Under the pieces are notes generated by a model. The model ran no database searches, was not told the origin of the DNA, and saw nothing but the letters and a program-made list of their open reading frames with translations. From NCBI GenBank assembly GCA_029834535.1, contig JAQMWT010000344.1, positions 1 to 64,000 of the forward strand: a stretch of DNA of 64,000 nucleotides. Direction: 5' to 3'. Of the stretch, positions 30,464 to 39,911 are shown one piece after another. Position 1 is the stretch's first letter; every line of letters starts with the position of its first letter. The position numbers and the translations under genes are program-made. The stretch is from Chrysophaeum taylorii. Its lineage: Eukaryota > Sar > Pelagophyceae > Pelagomonadales > Pelagomonadaceae.

Positions 30464-32059
30464 CTAGTCTTCCTCCTCGTCGTCGTCGTCGTCGTCGTCG
30501 TCAAAGTCGCCGAGGTCGTCGTCATCTTCGTCATCGTCTTCATCGTCGTCGAGGCCTTCGTCGTCCTCTTCGCCTTCGATTTGTTCCTCGTCGTCTTCGT
30601 CGTCGTCGTCGTCGTCGTCTTGGACCCGGGGGGCGGGTCGGTCGTCTGCTTCGGCGGGCGCGGCGTCGGCGATCGCGGCCCACGCGGCGATGGCGCGGTC
30701 GAGGTCGTCTTCCGAGAGGGAGGGCTTGAGGTGGTCGGCCGTGAGTTTGAGGTCGAAGAAGCGAAGAGTCTTGATGGCGGCCTTGGTCATCTTGTAGAGC
30801 TTGGGTTGGAGCTCTTTGTACTTTTCGAGCGCGCGGAGGGCATCGGTCGCGGCAGCCCGACCGATGTCGGCGGCGTCCATCGTCGTGACGTTGACGGTCG
30901 CGAGTGGGGTGAGCGTGCGCGTCGCGAGGGTCCAGGCGTCGGCCATGTCGGCGACGACCATTTCCAAGCAGCCGACGAGGACGAGGTGGGTCTCGGCGGC
31001 CCGCTTGGGTCTCGCAGCGAGCTCGACAAACTGGGCGGCGTGTTCGAGGACGAGGAGCGCGTTGCCGGCGCGCTTGGACGCGTCCGAGACCGTCTGACGC
31101 GGCGAATCGCAGACTTCGCCGCCCTTGCGCTTGGGGGGTGTCGCGTCTTCGAACTTTCCGGCAAAGAGCAACGCGCGTCTGAGTACGAAGCCGTTGTACG
31201 CGTCCACGATTCGCGCCTTGTCCTCGTCTCGCTTCTGGATGACGAGGTCGCGGCGGTTGAAGTACTTGCGGCCCGTCTTGGGGTCGGCGTCCCCGAGCAT
31301 CGATTTGAGCGTGCGGCTGAGGGCGCGGGAATTTTTCACGGGAGTCTGCCTCGAGAGCGCGTGCACGAGGTACAACGCCTTGAGGCTAGTCCGCCAGTCC
31401 TTCTCGACCATCTTCTTCCACAGCTTGCGAAGCGTGACGCGATAGGGATCGTCCTCCGGCAAGGCGTGTGGTCGCGCTGGAAACCTCGCCACGCTCTCGA
31501 CCAGCCGCTTCGTCAGGTGCGGCGGGATGCGCTGGTCGCTCGGCCACGTCGCGGTCAGCAAAAACTTTTCGTACTCGGACGAGTAGTAGGCCTTGGCGAG
31601 CCGCGACGCCTCCTGCGCCTTGACGGCCGCCTCCGCCCCCAGCACCTTGGCCCGCTCGGCCGCTCGTTTCCCGGTCGAGATCGCCTGCGTCGCCGCACTC
31701 TGCGCCATGACCATCCCGCGCTGCCAGACCGTCGGCCCGCTCGGCTTGCGCCGCGGGCTGTAGTACGGCTGCACCGACGACGACCCTCCGTAATACGCGT
31801 CTTCCTCATCCTCGTCCTCGTCTTCCTCGTACCGTCGCGCCGCCGCATTCTTCTTCGACGACGACGAAGGCCGCTTCTTCCCCGAGGATCCCTTCTTCGA
31901 AGACGCCTTCTTCTTGTGCATCGCCGAGTTCCGCGACACCGATCGCTTCGTCGTGCCCTTCGCCGTCGCGAACACCGACGATGGGTCGACGCACATCAAG
32001 AGTACCAGCGCCGCCAGCGCCGCGAGGCTCATGCGCCGTCGCGCTGCAGCTATCATCAT
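30464..32059 (-). CDS. ANTH/ENTH-like adaptor domain protein with signal peptide and acidic tail
   Basis: About 531 residues from the Met at 32059; an upstream in-frame ATG at 32128 would add 23 residues and bury the signal. MSLAALAALVLLMCVDPSSVFATAKG looks like a signal peptide followed by a Phe motif, as in secondary-plastid targeting. A Lys/Ser-rich stretch follows. FLLTATWPSDQRIPPHLTKR then VTLRKLWKKMVEKDWRTSLK and ALYLVHALSRQ match the start of ANTH/ENTH clathrin-adaptor domains (AT, then W..SLKAL.L.H), which bind phosphoinositides. ARIVDAYNGFVLRRALLFAG fits a later ANTH helix. The last about 55 residues are almost all Asp/Glu. A cytosolic adaptor fold behind a signal peptide is unusual. 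Domain call by motif only. Confidence 0.6.
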   Translation of the reverse strand: MMIAAARRRMSLAALAALVLLMCVDPSSVFATAKGTTKRSVSRNSAMHKKKASSKKGSSGKKRPSSSSKKNAAARRYEEDEDEDEEDAYYGGSSSVQPYYSPRRKPSGPTVWQRGMVMAQSAATQAISTGKRAAERAKVLGAEAAVKAQEASRLAKAYYSSEYEKFLLTATWPSDQRIPPHLTKRLVESVARFPARPHALPEDDPYRVTLRKLWKKMVEKDWRTSLKALYLVHALSRQTPVKNSRALSRTLKSMLGDADPKTGRKYFNRRDLVIQKRDEDKARIVDAYNGFVLRRALLFAGKFEDATPPKRKGGEVCDSPRQTVSDASKRAGNALLVLEHAAQFVELAARPKRAAETHLVLVGCLEMVVADMADAWTLATRTLTPLATVNVTTMDAADIGRAAATDALRALEKYKELQPKLYKMTKAAIKTLRFFDLKLTADHLKPSLSEDDLDRAIAAWAAIADAAPAEADDRPAPRVQDDDDDDDEDDEEQIEGEEDDEGLDDDEDDDEDDDDLGDFDDDDDDDDEEED

Positions 32060-32201
32060 CGCTGTGCAGCTCAACTCCAAGTACCCTCCCCGAAACCCTC
32101 CCTGCTTGTAATAATGATCCTCGATCATTGCCTTTCAAACCCCCCCCACACTACAACAACACTTTGGACGGTTGTTTTTTATTAAACCCTAATCGTGAGT
32201 G
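32060..32201. promoter_or_regulatory. Divergent spacer, ANTH-like / canopy-like genes
   Basis: 73-142 bp between start codons, depending on the ANTH-like start used. A shared promoter is likely. It includes a C-rich and AT-rich stretch (32140-32190). Confidence 0.4.
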
Positions 32202-32709
32202 ATGATCGGCGTTTTCGTCGTCGCGTTATGCTGCGGCGTCGCGCTGGCCGACGTCGCTTGCAGTGACCTCGATGCGACCCTGCGGTGCTCGGCGTGCGGG
32301 CACTTCGTCGACGGTCTGTACGCGGCAACCACCCGCGACGTGTTTCGAGCCAAGACGAGCGTGCGAAAAGTGTACCGGGACCGCCTCGTTGCGATTTACC
32401 GAGCCCACGCCCCCGACAAGATCGAGGGCGTCGACGGGCTCCTTGCCAAGGCCAAGGGTAAAGAGCACGCACTCTACGACCGCGTCTGCGCCAAGTACGG
32501 TGTCGACCCCGAACCTCCGCACGACGGCGAGTCCTCTGATGAGAAACGACGCCTCGTCCTCGCGGCCATCCAGTCGACCGTTGACGCAGTCGGCTCCCAG
32601 CAATGGGCCGAAAGCGACGACAACGGCCGAAAAACATTCGTCGACTTCAACAAGGCCATGTCGGGCGGCTCCATCACTGGCTCCATCTCGATGGGCCCGG
32701 AGGTGAGTT

Positions 32710-32741
<32 letters not shown>

Positions 32742-32950
32742 TCGTGTGTACCCACCTCCTCGAGTCGGTTGCGTAGGTATCGGCGAAATTAACCGCCTGC
32801 TATGCGAGCTGGGCTGAAGCCCACGAGGGGACGCTCGTCGCTCGCCTCGTGGCAGTCAAACGCGCCTACGACTCCAAACTCCACAAATCCTTTTGCGACA
32901 ATATTGGGGCCTGCGGCACGACCGACCCCGACGACTTTTTTGAACTCTGA
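32202..32950 (+). CDS. Canopy/saposin-like ER protein
   Basis: Two exons, 32202-32702 and 32777-32950; the 74-bp intron (GTGAGT donor, TAG acceptor) is largely a TTTC microsatellite. 224 residues. MIGVFVVALCCGVALA is a signal peptide. LRCSACGHFVDGLY and later CAKYG, then TACYASWAEAHEGTLVAR and FCDNIGAC, give the spaced cysteines and E..L pattern of the canopy (CNPY) saposin-like family, whose members assist folding in the ER. It ends in DDFFEL, which may work as a weak KDEL-like retention signal. Divergent from the ANTH-like gene. Confidence 0.65.
32708..32743 (+). repeat. (TTTC)n microsatellite inside an intron
   Basis: Nine TTTC units directly after the GTGAG donor of the canopy-like gene; it fills half of the intron. 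Confidence 0.9.
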
Positions 32951-33123
32951 GTTTCGACTCCAGTAATACCCGCATCCCCGGTCTGCTGCTGACGCGGCGC
33001 AATGATGGATGGCTACCAGCGTCGTCGTCGTCGACAAGCACCTGGAAAAAACGTGGTGCTGCTGCTGCTGGAAAAGAGTACTTGAAAAATACGCATCCGC
33101 GCCACTTGAGCGACGACGAGGTG

Positions 33124-33707
33124 TCATGACTTCGGGACCTCTGGGCGTTGCAAATGCGCCTTGGAAAGCTTCAGGATCTCCTCGATATCCTCGTCGCTAA
33201 ACCGGCTATCGCAGTCGTCGATGATCTGCCGACGAGACCATCGATAAAGCATATCATCAAACCAAGCGTACCGCGTGAACCGCGACGGGGTTTGCGGGAG
33301 CGAGATTGATGACCTGAATCCGCTCTTCGGGTCGGAGCTTGAGGTCGGTCGCGCCGTCGGCGCCTGCGCCTCGAGAATCGCGCGCGAAACGCGTGACTCC
33401 ACCGACCGCGAAGGAACTTGAGACACTCGGCGACCTGCTCCGTGTTCTGCGCTGCCGCCGGCTGCTTGTCCAAGTACTCGAGGGCCTGCGACAACACGAG
33501 TTAGGAGTCTCAACTATTATTTTTGCCTCACCAGTTTCATCACTTCGTCGGCTTCCTTCAGTTGCTTGTCCTTGCCCAACCGTTTCTTCGCTGCGGTTGG
33601 TTTGGTGGCAAACCCAATCTTACCTGGCGACTCCATTTGCGTTCGTTGAGCATCTCGCGCGCCTCGACGTTTGTCACGCAGCCATCGTTTGCACTTCGCA
33701 CGATCAT
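33124..33707 (-). CDS. RPC9: RNA polymerase III subunit RPC9 (CRCP)
   Basis: Five exons within 584 bp: 33707-33624, 33585-33532, 33485-33407, 33363-33272, 33225-33124; introns of 38, 46, 43 and 46 bp. The product has 136 residues (family about 140-160). It reads NVEAREMLNERKWSRQ (the N-terminal NYEV...L motif of the family), ALEYLDKQPAAAQNTEQVAE, LRPEERIQVINLAPANPVAV (matches LTKAEKLQLLNLRP) and IIDDCDSRFSDEDIEEIL. RPC9 pairs with RPC8 as the Pol III stalk and contacts TFIIIB. The chosen splice sites restore every family block in order; the acceptor of intron 1 (AAG) and donor of intron 3 (GTCGGT) are the least certain. Confidence 0.82.
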
Positions 33708-33750
33708 TGTTAGTTTTGGGGTTATCATCAGTATGGGGGTATAGGGTCGA
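33708..33750. promoter_or_regulatory. 43-bp divergent spacer, RPC9 / DUS1
   Basis: Start codons are 43 bp apart, so the promoter is probably bidirectional. It pairs a tRNA-transcription subunit with a tRNA-modifying enzyme. Confidence 0.5.
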
Positions 33751-35059
33751 ATGAATCACGAAGAGGACCCGCCCGGACGCCGCCTCATTCTGCTACTCCT
33801 CCAGCGTTTCGAGGCGCAGTTGCGGAAGCTCGTGGGGCAAACGCAGATAGCAGCTGCGACGATCGCCGGGTTGCGCTCCATCATCGTCCCGAGTAGTGTC
33901 CTCTATGGATTCCGGGTGCCGCTCCGTGGTCTCGCACCCATGGTCGGTGCGAGCGAGCTCGCGTATCGGATGCTCACTCGGGAAGCGGGGAGTGCGACGG
34001 CGACGTGGTCGCCAATGATCGACGCGTCGGGGTATGCGAGGTCGGAACAGTATCGCGCGGAGCACACTTTCGACGATCGCGACGCGCCGTGTGTCGCGCA
34101 GCTCGGCGGAAGGTCGCCTGAAGATGTCGAGGTGGCGGCCGAGCTACTCGCCACACGCCACCGGTCGATTCGAGCCGTCGAGCTCAACGTCGGCTGCCCG
34201 CAACGGTGCGCGCGTCTCGGGCGCTACGGCGCGTTCCTGCTTTCCGAGCCGAATCACCTCGTCGCGCTCGTGCGCGCTCTGGACCTGGGCGTGAGGCGCT
34301 CTGGCCGCCTCGACGTCGTTGCCGCGGTCAAGATACGCGTATACCGCGATAACTATGCCAAGACGGTCGCGCTTGTCGACCGTCTGGTCGACGCGGGCGC
34401 GAGGCTCGTTACTGTGCACGGGCGCGCGCGACAGCAGCGCGACTGCGACTCCGCGGACTGGGAGATTATCCGTCGAATCAAGCAGGGCCTCCGCGGGAAG
34501 TCGGTGCTTCTCGTGGCCAATGGCGACGTCCGTGACCTCGCGGCCATGCGTCGCTGTCTTTCGTACACTAGAGCCGACGGCGTCATGGCCGCGAGAGCCC
34601 TGCTGCGCGATCCGGCATGCTTAAGCCGCGACAAATCGCGACGACCTATTGACCACGTTCGTGCACTGCCATTCTCATTTGGACCACCACGCTTCCGCAG
34701 GCCCGTCTCTACTTGTCGTTCGTGCGCGATGTTGGGGCACCCCCGCCCGCAGTGCGCCGTGAGGCCCTTGCCCTCGGCTTGTACGATGATCTTCCGCCTT
34801 CCTAGGACACTTGGCTGCCATGCTCGAGCGCGAATTTCGACGCGTGCCGCAGTGCAGGAAGCCGATCATGGCTTTTCGCGGTGCCGTTCAGTCGGGAAAA
34901 CATGGTCTGGTCGATGACGACAGTGCTCTGGAAGCTCTCTTCCGCGCGCTTGACAACCTGGCTACCGCGAGGTCGGGTTCGCTCTGTTGCAGCAAAAACT
35001 CGCTTCCAACCCTGCTTTTTAGCGACGAGAAACAACCCTGCCCCGAAAGCATGTTGTGA
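33751..35059 (+). CDS. DUS1: tRNA-dihydrouridine synthase, DUS1-like
   Basis: Reduces uridine to dihydrouridine in the tRNA D-loop (positions 16/17 for DUS1) using FMN and NADPH. Three exons, 33751-34656, 34701-34758 and 34806-35059, with 44- and 47-bp introns, about 405 residues. LAPMVGASELAYRMLTREAG and WSPMID bind FMN; ELNVGCPQ carries the catalytic Cys149; KIRVY, TVHGRARQQRD, ADWEII, VLLVANGDV and ADGVMAARALLRDPA follow in family order. Splicing yields ARLYLSFVRDVGAPPPAVR and RHLAAMLEREFRRVP, as expected for the C-terminal helical domain. The first ATG is used; about 55 residues of N-terminal extension are predicted, possibly for targeting. Confidence 0.88.
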
Positions 35060-36776
35060 TACTGAGTCGAGCTCCTGGCAACAACAGTGCCGCGGGCGCG
35101 AGACAGCACCCCTTGTATAAGCTTACGGGTGGTGGTTTCAAATGTTCGTCCTAGGTGTGCGGGATTTTTGTCTAGAGTGCTCCCAATTGAGATAAAGTCG
35201 GCCTCGACTTCAAGGATGTCAATGGTCGCGGTCCCTGATAATGCTGTGAGTTATGTCCGTGGGGTTAATGGTGCCGCGCAAGTCGAAGCGATGGTGATGA
35301 TGTTAGTCTCGTTATTGTTGGACATCGTTGACGTATGATTCGAGACCAACCATGTTTTTGCGTTTCAAGGTGTGAAAGTGCGGCCGTTGGGATCTTCATA
35401 TTCAAGCTTGAGGCGGCCTTGTTGTCAAGAGGATTAGTTGGATCGATGACACGTGAATCACTATTTTCTTTGATTTTTTTCTAGTTCGATCGACGACATG
35501 GGAATCATCCTTTTTCCGTAAGTCGGTGTAGTAATGGAGAGCAACAGTGTCGTGTCGTTTTCTTTGTACAATTTTGGCGACGTCGAGATTTCTTTTCCTG
35601 GCGTAACCACGCGATTTGGCGAGGAAGATGACAAGTTTGCCATGCTAAGCACCTCGTTGGTATGGTGGAGCATGTTGTGGCGCAGAGGGTGTGTCTACGA
35701 CTGGAGTAACTTGCAGCTACAAGCACAATTGGTGTCATTGCTTGCACTGAAATTTTCTTGGGTGGCGCGCATTCCTTATGAGTGTCTTGTATCTCTGACA
35801 CTACAGGCGACATCTTCCTTGTGACCACAAATGGACCGCGCCATATGACTTGTCTAAGCTTATTGCGAGTTAAGGTTATGATGATGAACCGTAATACGTG
35901 AAAATATTTCGATGTCATTCTGATTCTCGTCAAATCGCGGTTATTGAGCTTCTTGCCACTTTCTTCGGACGTGCGTCGAGGACCAATTTCTTGTTGCTGT
36001 GCATCTCAAAGTTGAGCCGAATCTCATCGAGAGTTTGATGCCGAGATGGAGGCAAACGGTCGTCGATCCGAAGAGGCGAGACTGTTATAATCAGGCGGTA
36101 ACCGTTGGTTGATGCCCGATTCGAAACATGAACGGTCAAGTCGTTGTGACAGGATAAAGGGGCGTTTGCACATGAAAGGTACATACTGCGAAAGTCCGAC
36201 CAATCTGCAAATTGATATTGATCAAAGGCAGCGCATAGGAATGCTACGATGAATAGGTTGAAACTTTCGGCACGACGCTCCCGTACTTGTCACAACGCGA
36301 TCGTACTGAGCGTTGTTACGAATTCATCAAGGCATTCCTACGCGCCGCCTCCGATCACTTTCAACTCACCGACTGGTCGAATTTCGCTCAGTGCTCTGTC
36401 TTTCTTTAATGCACAATGTCTCTTGTTCCCGGCACATGGATTGAACCGCCGTTCATGTTTACCCTTTCAGTTTTGCTGCCGCTTGATAAACTACTACCCT
36501 ATCTTGCCGCGTCGCATCGACTATCTCGAAGTTGCCTCGCGCCCAAGGTGTCGGAGTCGGATCTGGTGGCAGGGATGTAGTCGCACAGGAATGTGCGAAG
36601 CATGCGCCGCTTTCATCATCATGAGAAGAAAGATATTATCTCACGTCTACAAAAGACTTATTATTATTACAACGGTCTTCGTCACGTTCAAGTAGTGATG
36701 TTGTTTCTGGGCGGTAGTCTAGTCGCGAGAAGACGAGGCACGTTCGCAGAAGGGTTCAAGAGGATCCGATTATTCT
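35060..36776. other. AT-richer island between DUS1 and GST genes
   Basis: By eye the base composition is clearly lower in GC than the flanking genes, and no host gene is recognised. The middle part is a retroelement fossil (separate entry); the rest may belong to the same old insertion. Confidence 0.5.
35505..36184 (-). mobile_element. Fossil of a Ty3/gypsy-like LTR retroelement (integrase C-terminal part)
   Basis: Minus-strand pieces resemble the region after the integrase core of Ty3/gypsy elements: one with TLDEIRLNFEMHSNKK, and one with NKLRQVIWRGPFVVTRK then VVSEIQD, the W.GP..V pattern common there. No LTRs, reverse transcriptase or capsid region were recognised. The copy is truncated at both ends and broken, with several breaks, and looks old. 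Confidence 0.5.
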
Positions 36777-37427
36777 ATGGCTGCGGAGAGTCGACTCGTT
36801 GTGGTCGGGAGTGCGAAGTATTTGCGGAGCATGAGATGTGTGTGGATGCTTGAAGAGCTCAACGAGGTGGCTGGCGTGGAATTCGAGCACATTCCGGCGC
36901 GGCCTTGGTCTGAAGAGGCGAAGAAGCACAACCCGTTCGGGAAGGTCCCCGCGTTGAGCGACGGGGAGTTCGTGATGTACGAGAGTGCGGCGATCAACAC
37001 GTACCTCGGGGACAAGTTTGGGTTGTTGGTTCCTAAGGCCGGGACAAAAGAGCGCGGGAAGTACGAACAGGTCGTCCACACGATTCAGTGCGAGCTCGAC
37101 GCGCAGGGTGTCTGGGTCCACCGGAAGCACGAGCAGCTGGCGGACAGCTTCGGGGCTGCCCCGGAAGCCGTCAAGGCCGCGCGGAAGCACGCCGCCAAAG
37201 TGATCAAGGTTCTGGCCGACGAGTGTAATCCTTACCTCCTCGGGAACGAGTTTACGGCCGCGGACGTTTTGTTCGTGCACTGCCTCGTGTGGGCCAGGAT
37301 GATCGGGTGGTCGGAAGACACCTTCGATTCGCCGAATGGGTGCGCGGAGACGACGTCGCACCTGAAGACGTACCTCGAGCTGTGCCAGAGTCGCCCCGCG
37401 TTCGAGCGGACCCAAGCGCGGGAATGA
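36777..37427 (+). CDS. Glutathione S-transferase
   Basis: 216 residues, no intron, first ATG. The N-terminal thioredoxin-like domain shows VVGSAKYLRSMRCVWMLEEL in place of the usual catalytic S/C motif, then NPFGKVPALSDGEFVMYESAAINTYL, where VPAL and ES bind glutathione. The C-terminal helical domain has NEFTAADVLFVHCLVWARMIGW, the N-capping box of GSTs. Likely cytosolic and active in conjugation or peroxide reduction. Convergent with the next gene, 86 bp between stops. Confidence 0.9.
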   Translation: MAAESRLVVVGSAKYLRSMRCVWMLEELNEVAGVEFEHIPARPWSEEAKKHNPFGKVPALSDGEFVMYESAAINTYLGDKFGLLVPKAGTKERGKYEQVVHTIQCELDAQGVWVHRKHEQLADSFGAAPEAVKAARKHAAKVIKVLADECNPYLLGNEFTAADVLFVHCLVWARMIGWSEDTFDSPNGCAETTSHLKTYLELCQSRPAFERTQARE

Positions 37428-37513
37428 TCGACCTCCGTAGCGTGAACTAATAATAAGTAAACGGACAAGAACGAACGACAAAAAAATAAAGGCACCCCCC
37501 CCCCTTATGACTA

Positions 37514-38416
37514 CTACACGAGGCCGGAGGAGGCGTCGAGGAGGTCCTCGACGCGGTGTTGGTGTGCTAGCGCGGGCGCGGATATGGAGGTTTCGTCCTG
37601 CTGCATCGCGACGAAGCGACGGATGACGCGCTTGGTGTTCCAGTGCACGAGGCCGAGGACCGCGACGAGCGAGGCGAAGCCGACGACGAGGAAAGTAATT
37701 TTCTCGGGGGTCCAGCCGTCCTGGACGATCTGGCCGATGCTGCTCAATTTCGAGCCGAGCTGCGCCCAGAGGCAGGCGTAGGCCGCGCCGCCGATGAGGG
37801 TGGCCCCCGCAAAGGGCGCGAAGGGGGCGTCGAGGACCGCCGGAACGTAATTTTGGACAGCCTCGGGGACGTAGGCGAGCCTGAGCGCGAAGCAGGTCGA
37901 GAAAGGACGGGTTCGCATCGCGAACTCGAGGCCCGCGACGTAGCTCGGCTCGCCGCGGCGCGGGGACTTGTCGTCGAGGAGCTTGTCGCGCACCCAGTCC
38001 TTGTACCGTCGGCCGATTCCGAACGAGACAAACGAGCCGAGCATCTTGCCGAGCGTCGAGCAGAGAGCGCCGAGCCAGAAGCCAAAGATGAAACCGCCGG
38101 CGACCTCGAGCAGCGAGGTCGGCAGGAGGGCGAGGAGCCACAAGGTGACGAGGATCGTGTAGCAGGCTCCGCCCTCCGCCTTTGGGAGGATCTGGATCCA
38201 GATGGCCGTGTGAACGAGGTCCTTGCGGAAGACTATTGCCGCGGCGGATCCCGTGCCGAGCGCGACCAAGATGACAGCCGATCCCGCGTACCGTGCGCGC
38301 CGCTTCGACGCGGCGCGCGGCCGCAGGGGGCGCACGTCCTCGTGCGACGGAACCCGCTGGCGCTGCATTTCCATCGCCTCGCCCCCAGTGCCGGGGGTTG
38401 CTTCTTCGCTCCACAT
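37514..38416 (-). CDS. VTT/DedA-type membrane protein (TMEM64/SNARE-associated Golgi family)
   Basis: 300 residues from the first ATG. Four or five membrane segments are visible (YAGSAVILVALGTGSAAAIVF, YTILVTLWLLALLPTSLLEV, FAGATLIGGAAYACLWA, ITFLVVGFASLVAVLGLVHW). The central VAGGFIFGFWLGALCSTLGKMLGS then IGRRY block is the conserved VTT signature with its re-entrant loops. Family members (TMEM64, TMEM41B/VMP1, yeast Tvp38) act in the ER/Golgi as lipid scramblases or in calcium handling. The start codon is 11 bp from that of the divergent hydrolase. Confidence 0.88.
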   Translation of the reverse strand: MWSEEATPGTGGEAMEMQRQRVPSHEDVRPLRPRAASKRRARYAGSAVILVALGTGSAAAIVFRKDLVHTAIWIQILPKAEGGACYTILVTLWLLALLPTSLLEVAGGFIFGFWLGALCSTLGKMLGSFVSFGIGRRYKDWVRDKLLDDKSPRRGEPSYVAGLEFAMRTRPFSTCFALRLAYVPEAVQNYVPAVLDAPFAPFAGATLIGGAAYACLWAQLGSKLSSIGQIVQDGWTPEKITFLVVGFASLVAVLGLVHWNTKRVIRRFVAMQQDETSISAPALAHQHRVEDLLDASSGLV

Positions 38417-38427
38417 TCGCAACCAAG
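38417..38427. promoter_or_regulatory. 11-bp gap between divergent start codons
   Basis: The VTT gene and the alpha/beta hydrolase start 11 bp apart on opposite strands. Either the transcripts overlap with reciprocal 5' UTRs, or one start lies further inside. Confidence 0.5.
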
Positions 38428-39489
38428 ATGCGGACGATAGGTGTCCTTCTCGTGGCGCTTCCCGTCGGGAGGAGCTTCCTGCAGGCGACGCGCAGGTTTC
38501 TGCGGCGGCCGCGCGCCACCGTCGATCAGAGCGAGGCCGCGCCAGTGGTTTGGACCGCCGACGGCGAAGAGCGGTGGGTCTGGCAGTGCGGCGACGAGAG
38601 CTTCGAAACGCACTACATCAAGCGCGCGCCGTCGACCGCGCCCTTCAAGCCGGTGGTTCTCGTGCATGGCTTCGGCGCCTCCTTCTACCACTGGAGGTAC
38701 ACGGTCCCCGCCCTCGTCTCCAAGGGATACACGGTATTCTGCCTCGACCTCGTCGGCTTTGGCCTGTCCCAGAAGCCCGTATACGACTACTGCCCCGCGA
38801 CCTGGTCCGAGCAGGTGGCCGCCTTCATCGACGAGGTCGTCGGCGCGCCGGCCGTGGTCGTCGGGAACTCGTTGGGTGGCTACGTCGCGCTTCAAGTCGG
38901 CGCCGATTTTCCGGGTCGGGTCCGAGGCGTCTGCCTCCTCAACGCGGCTGGCCGTTTTCGAACGGGCGACGAGGATTCCGAGACACCTCAGGCTCCCCTG
39001 AGTCCGATGGCCACGATCGCCGACAAGGTCAACCTCGCCGTCCAGCGCGTCCTCTTCATGTTGTCGTTCAATCTCATTCGCCGCAAGCCCCGCATCGAGG
39101 CTATTCTCAAGAGCGTCTATCCCGTCTACGCGGAGAACGTGGATGCCGACCTCGTCGAGTCCATCTTCTACCCCGCGACCCAGGCCAACGCCGAAGTCTA
39201 CCGCCTCGTCATCACCAGACCCGGCGGCCCCGGCCGCCCGATTGACGACCTCCTCGCGACCCTCGAGAGGCCGCTCCTCCTCGCGTGGGGTATCAAGGAC
39301 CCCTGGATCCGACCCCCCGCGGCCGATAAGATCGTCCAAATCCATTCCACTCTCCTCGAGACCTACCCTCTCCGTCGGGTCGACATCGACGCGGGCCACT
39401 GCCCGCATGACGAAAACCCCGACGACACCAACGCGGCCATCCTTAACTGGCTCGAGACTGACATCCCCTGGACATCTCTCTCCACCTAG
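38428..39489 (+). CDS. Plastid-targeted alpha/beta hydrolase, pheophytinase-like
   Basis: 353 residues. MRTIGVLLVALPVGRSFLQ is a signal peptide with a Phe just after the likely cleavage site, the pattern of plastid import in secondary red plastids; an Arg-rich transit stretch follows. LVHGFGASFYHWR is the oxyanion loop, VGNSLGGYVAL holds the nucleophile Ser148, AWGIKDPWIRP the Asp and DAGHCPHDENP the His. GNSLGGY and this overall pattern are shared with plant pheophytinase and related plastid hydrolases, so chlorophyll breakdown or another plastid ester is possible. Substrate not proven. The GAACC pentanucleotide is repeated just after the stop (39496-39525). Confidence 0.82.
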   Translation: MRTIGVLLVALPVGRSFLQATRRFLRRPRATVDQSEAAPVVWTADGEERWVWQCGDESFETHYIKRAPSTAPFKPVVLVHGFGASFYHWRYTVPALVSKGYTVFCLDLVGFGLSQKPVYDYCPATWSEQVAAFIDEVVGAPAVVVGNSLGGYVALQVGADFPGRVRGVCLLNAAGRFRTGDEDSETPQAPLSPMATIADKVNLAVQRVLFMLSFNLIRRKPRIEAILKSVYPVYAENVDADLVESIFYPATQANAEVYRLVITRPGGPGRPIDDLLATLERPLLLAWGIKDPWIRPPAADKIVQIHSTLLETYPLRRVDIDAGHCPHDENPDDTNAAILNWLETDIPWTSLST

Positions 39490-39620
39490 GTCAACGAACC
39501 GAACCGAACCGAACCGAACCGAACCACGGGGCGGACGACGCTTCTTCTTCTATTTCACACAGACGACGAAACGAGCTTCGTGAATGAATGAACGAATGAA
39601 TAAATAAATAATCCGCCGCT

Positions 39621-39911
39621 TCAGTGGACGACGGGCTTGAGAGGCTCAGCGCGCACCGTGTCGAGGTCGGTCTTGGCGTCGAGCTCGGCGTCGAGCTCGC
39701 CGATGACGGCGATGTTGTCCCCCCGGATGATGTAGAGCCCGTGCACAACTTGCTCGACGCCGGCCTCCATCGAAAAGACGCGCTCGTGGCACTCGTCGAG
39801 GATGACGTTCGTGACCTGGTCGAAGCCCCGCAACTGCCCGACGATGTTCCGCCCGTCGCACGTGATCACCGAAATCTGCTTGTCCACCCATTCGCTCAAC
39901 GCCGAGGCCAT
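39621..39911 (-). CDS. LSM8: U6 snRNA-associated Sm-like protein LSM8
   Basis: 96 residues from the first ATG. VDKQISVITCDGRNIVGQL is Sm motif 1, LRGFDQVTNVILDECHERVF is typical of LSM8, and GLYIIRGDNIAVIGELD is Sm motif 2. LSM8 marks the nuclear LSM2-8 ring, which binds the U6 snRNA 3' end and works in pre-mRNA splicing. Its start lies 29 bp beyond the stop of the cysteine desulfurase on the same strand, so one promoter must sit in or near that gene's 3' end. Confidence 0.95.
   Translation of the reverse strand: MASALSEWVDKQISVITCDGRNIVGQLRGFDQVTNVILDECHERVFSMEAGVEQVVHGLYIIRGDNIAVIGELDAELDAKTDLDTVRAEPLKPVVH

Noticed and set aside
30377-32185. 602-codon plus-strand open frame
   Set aside because: Antisense of the ANTH-like gene; its Val-rich start is the complement of the acidic tail.
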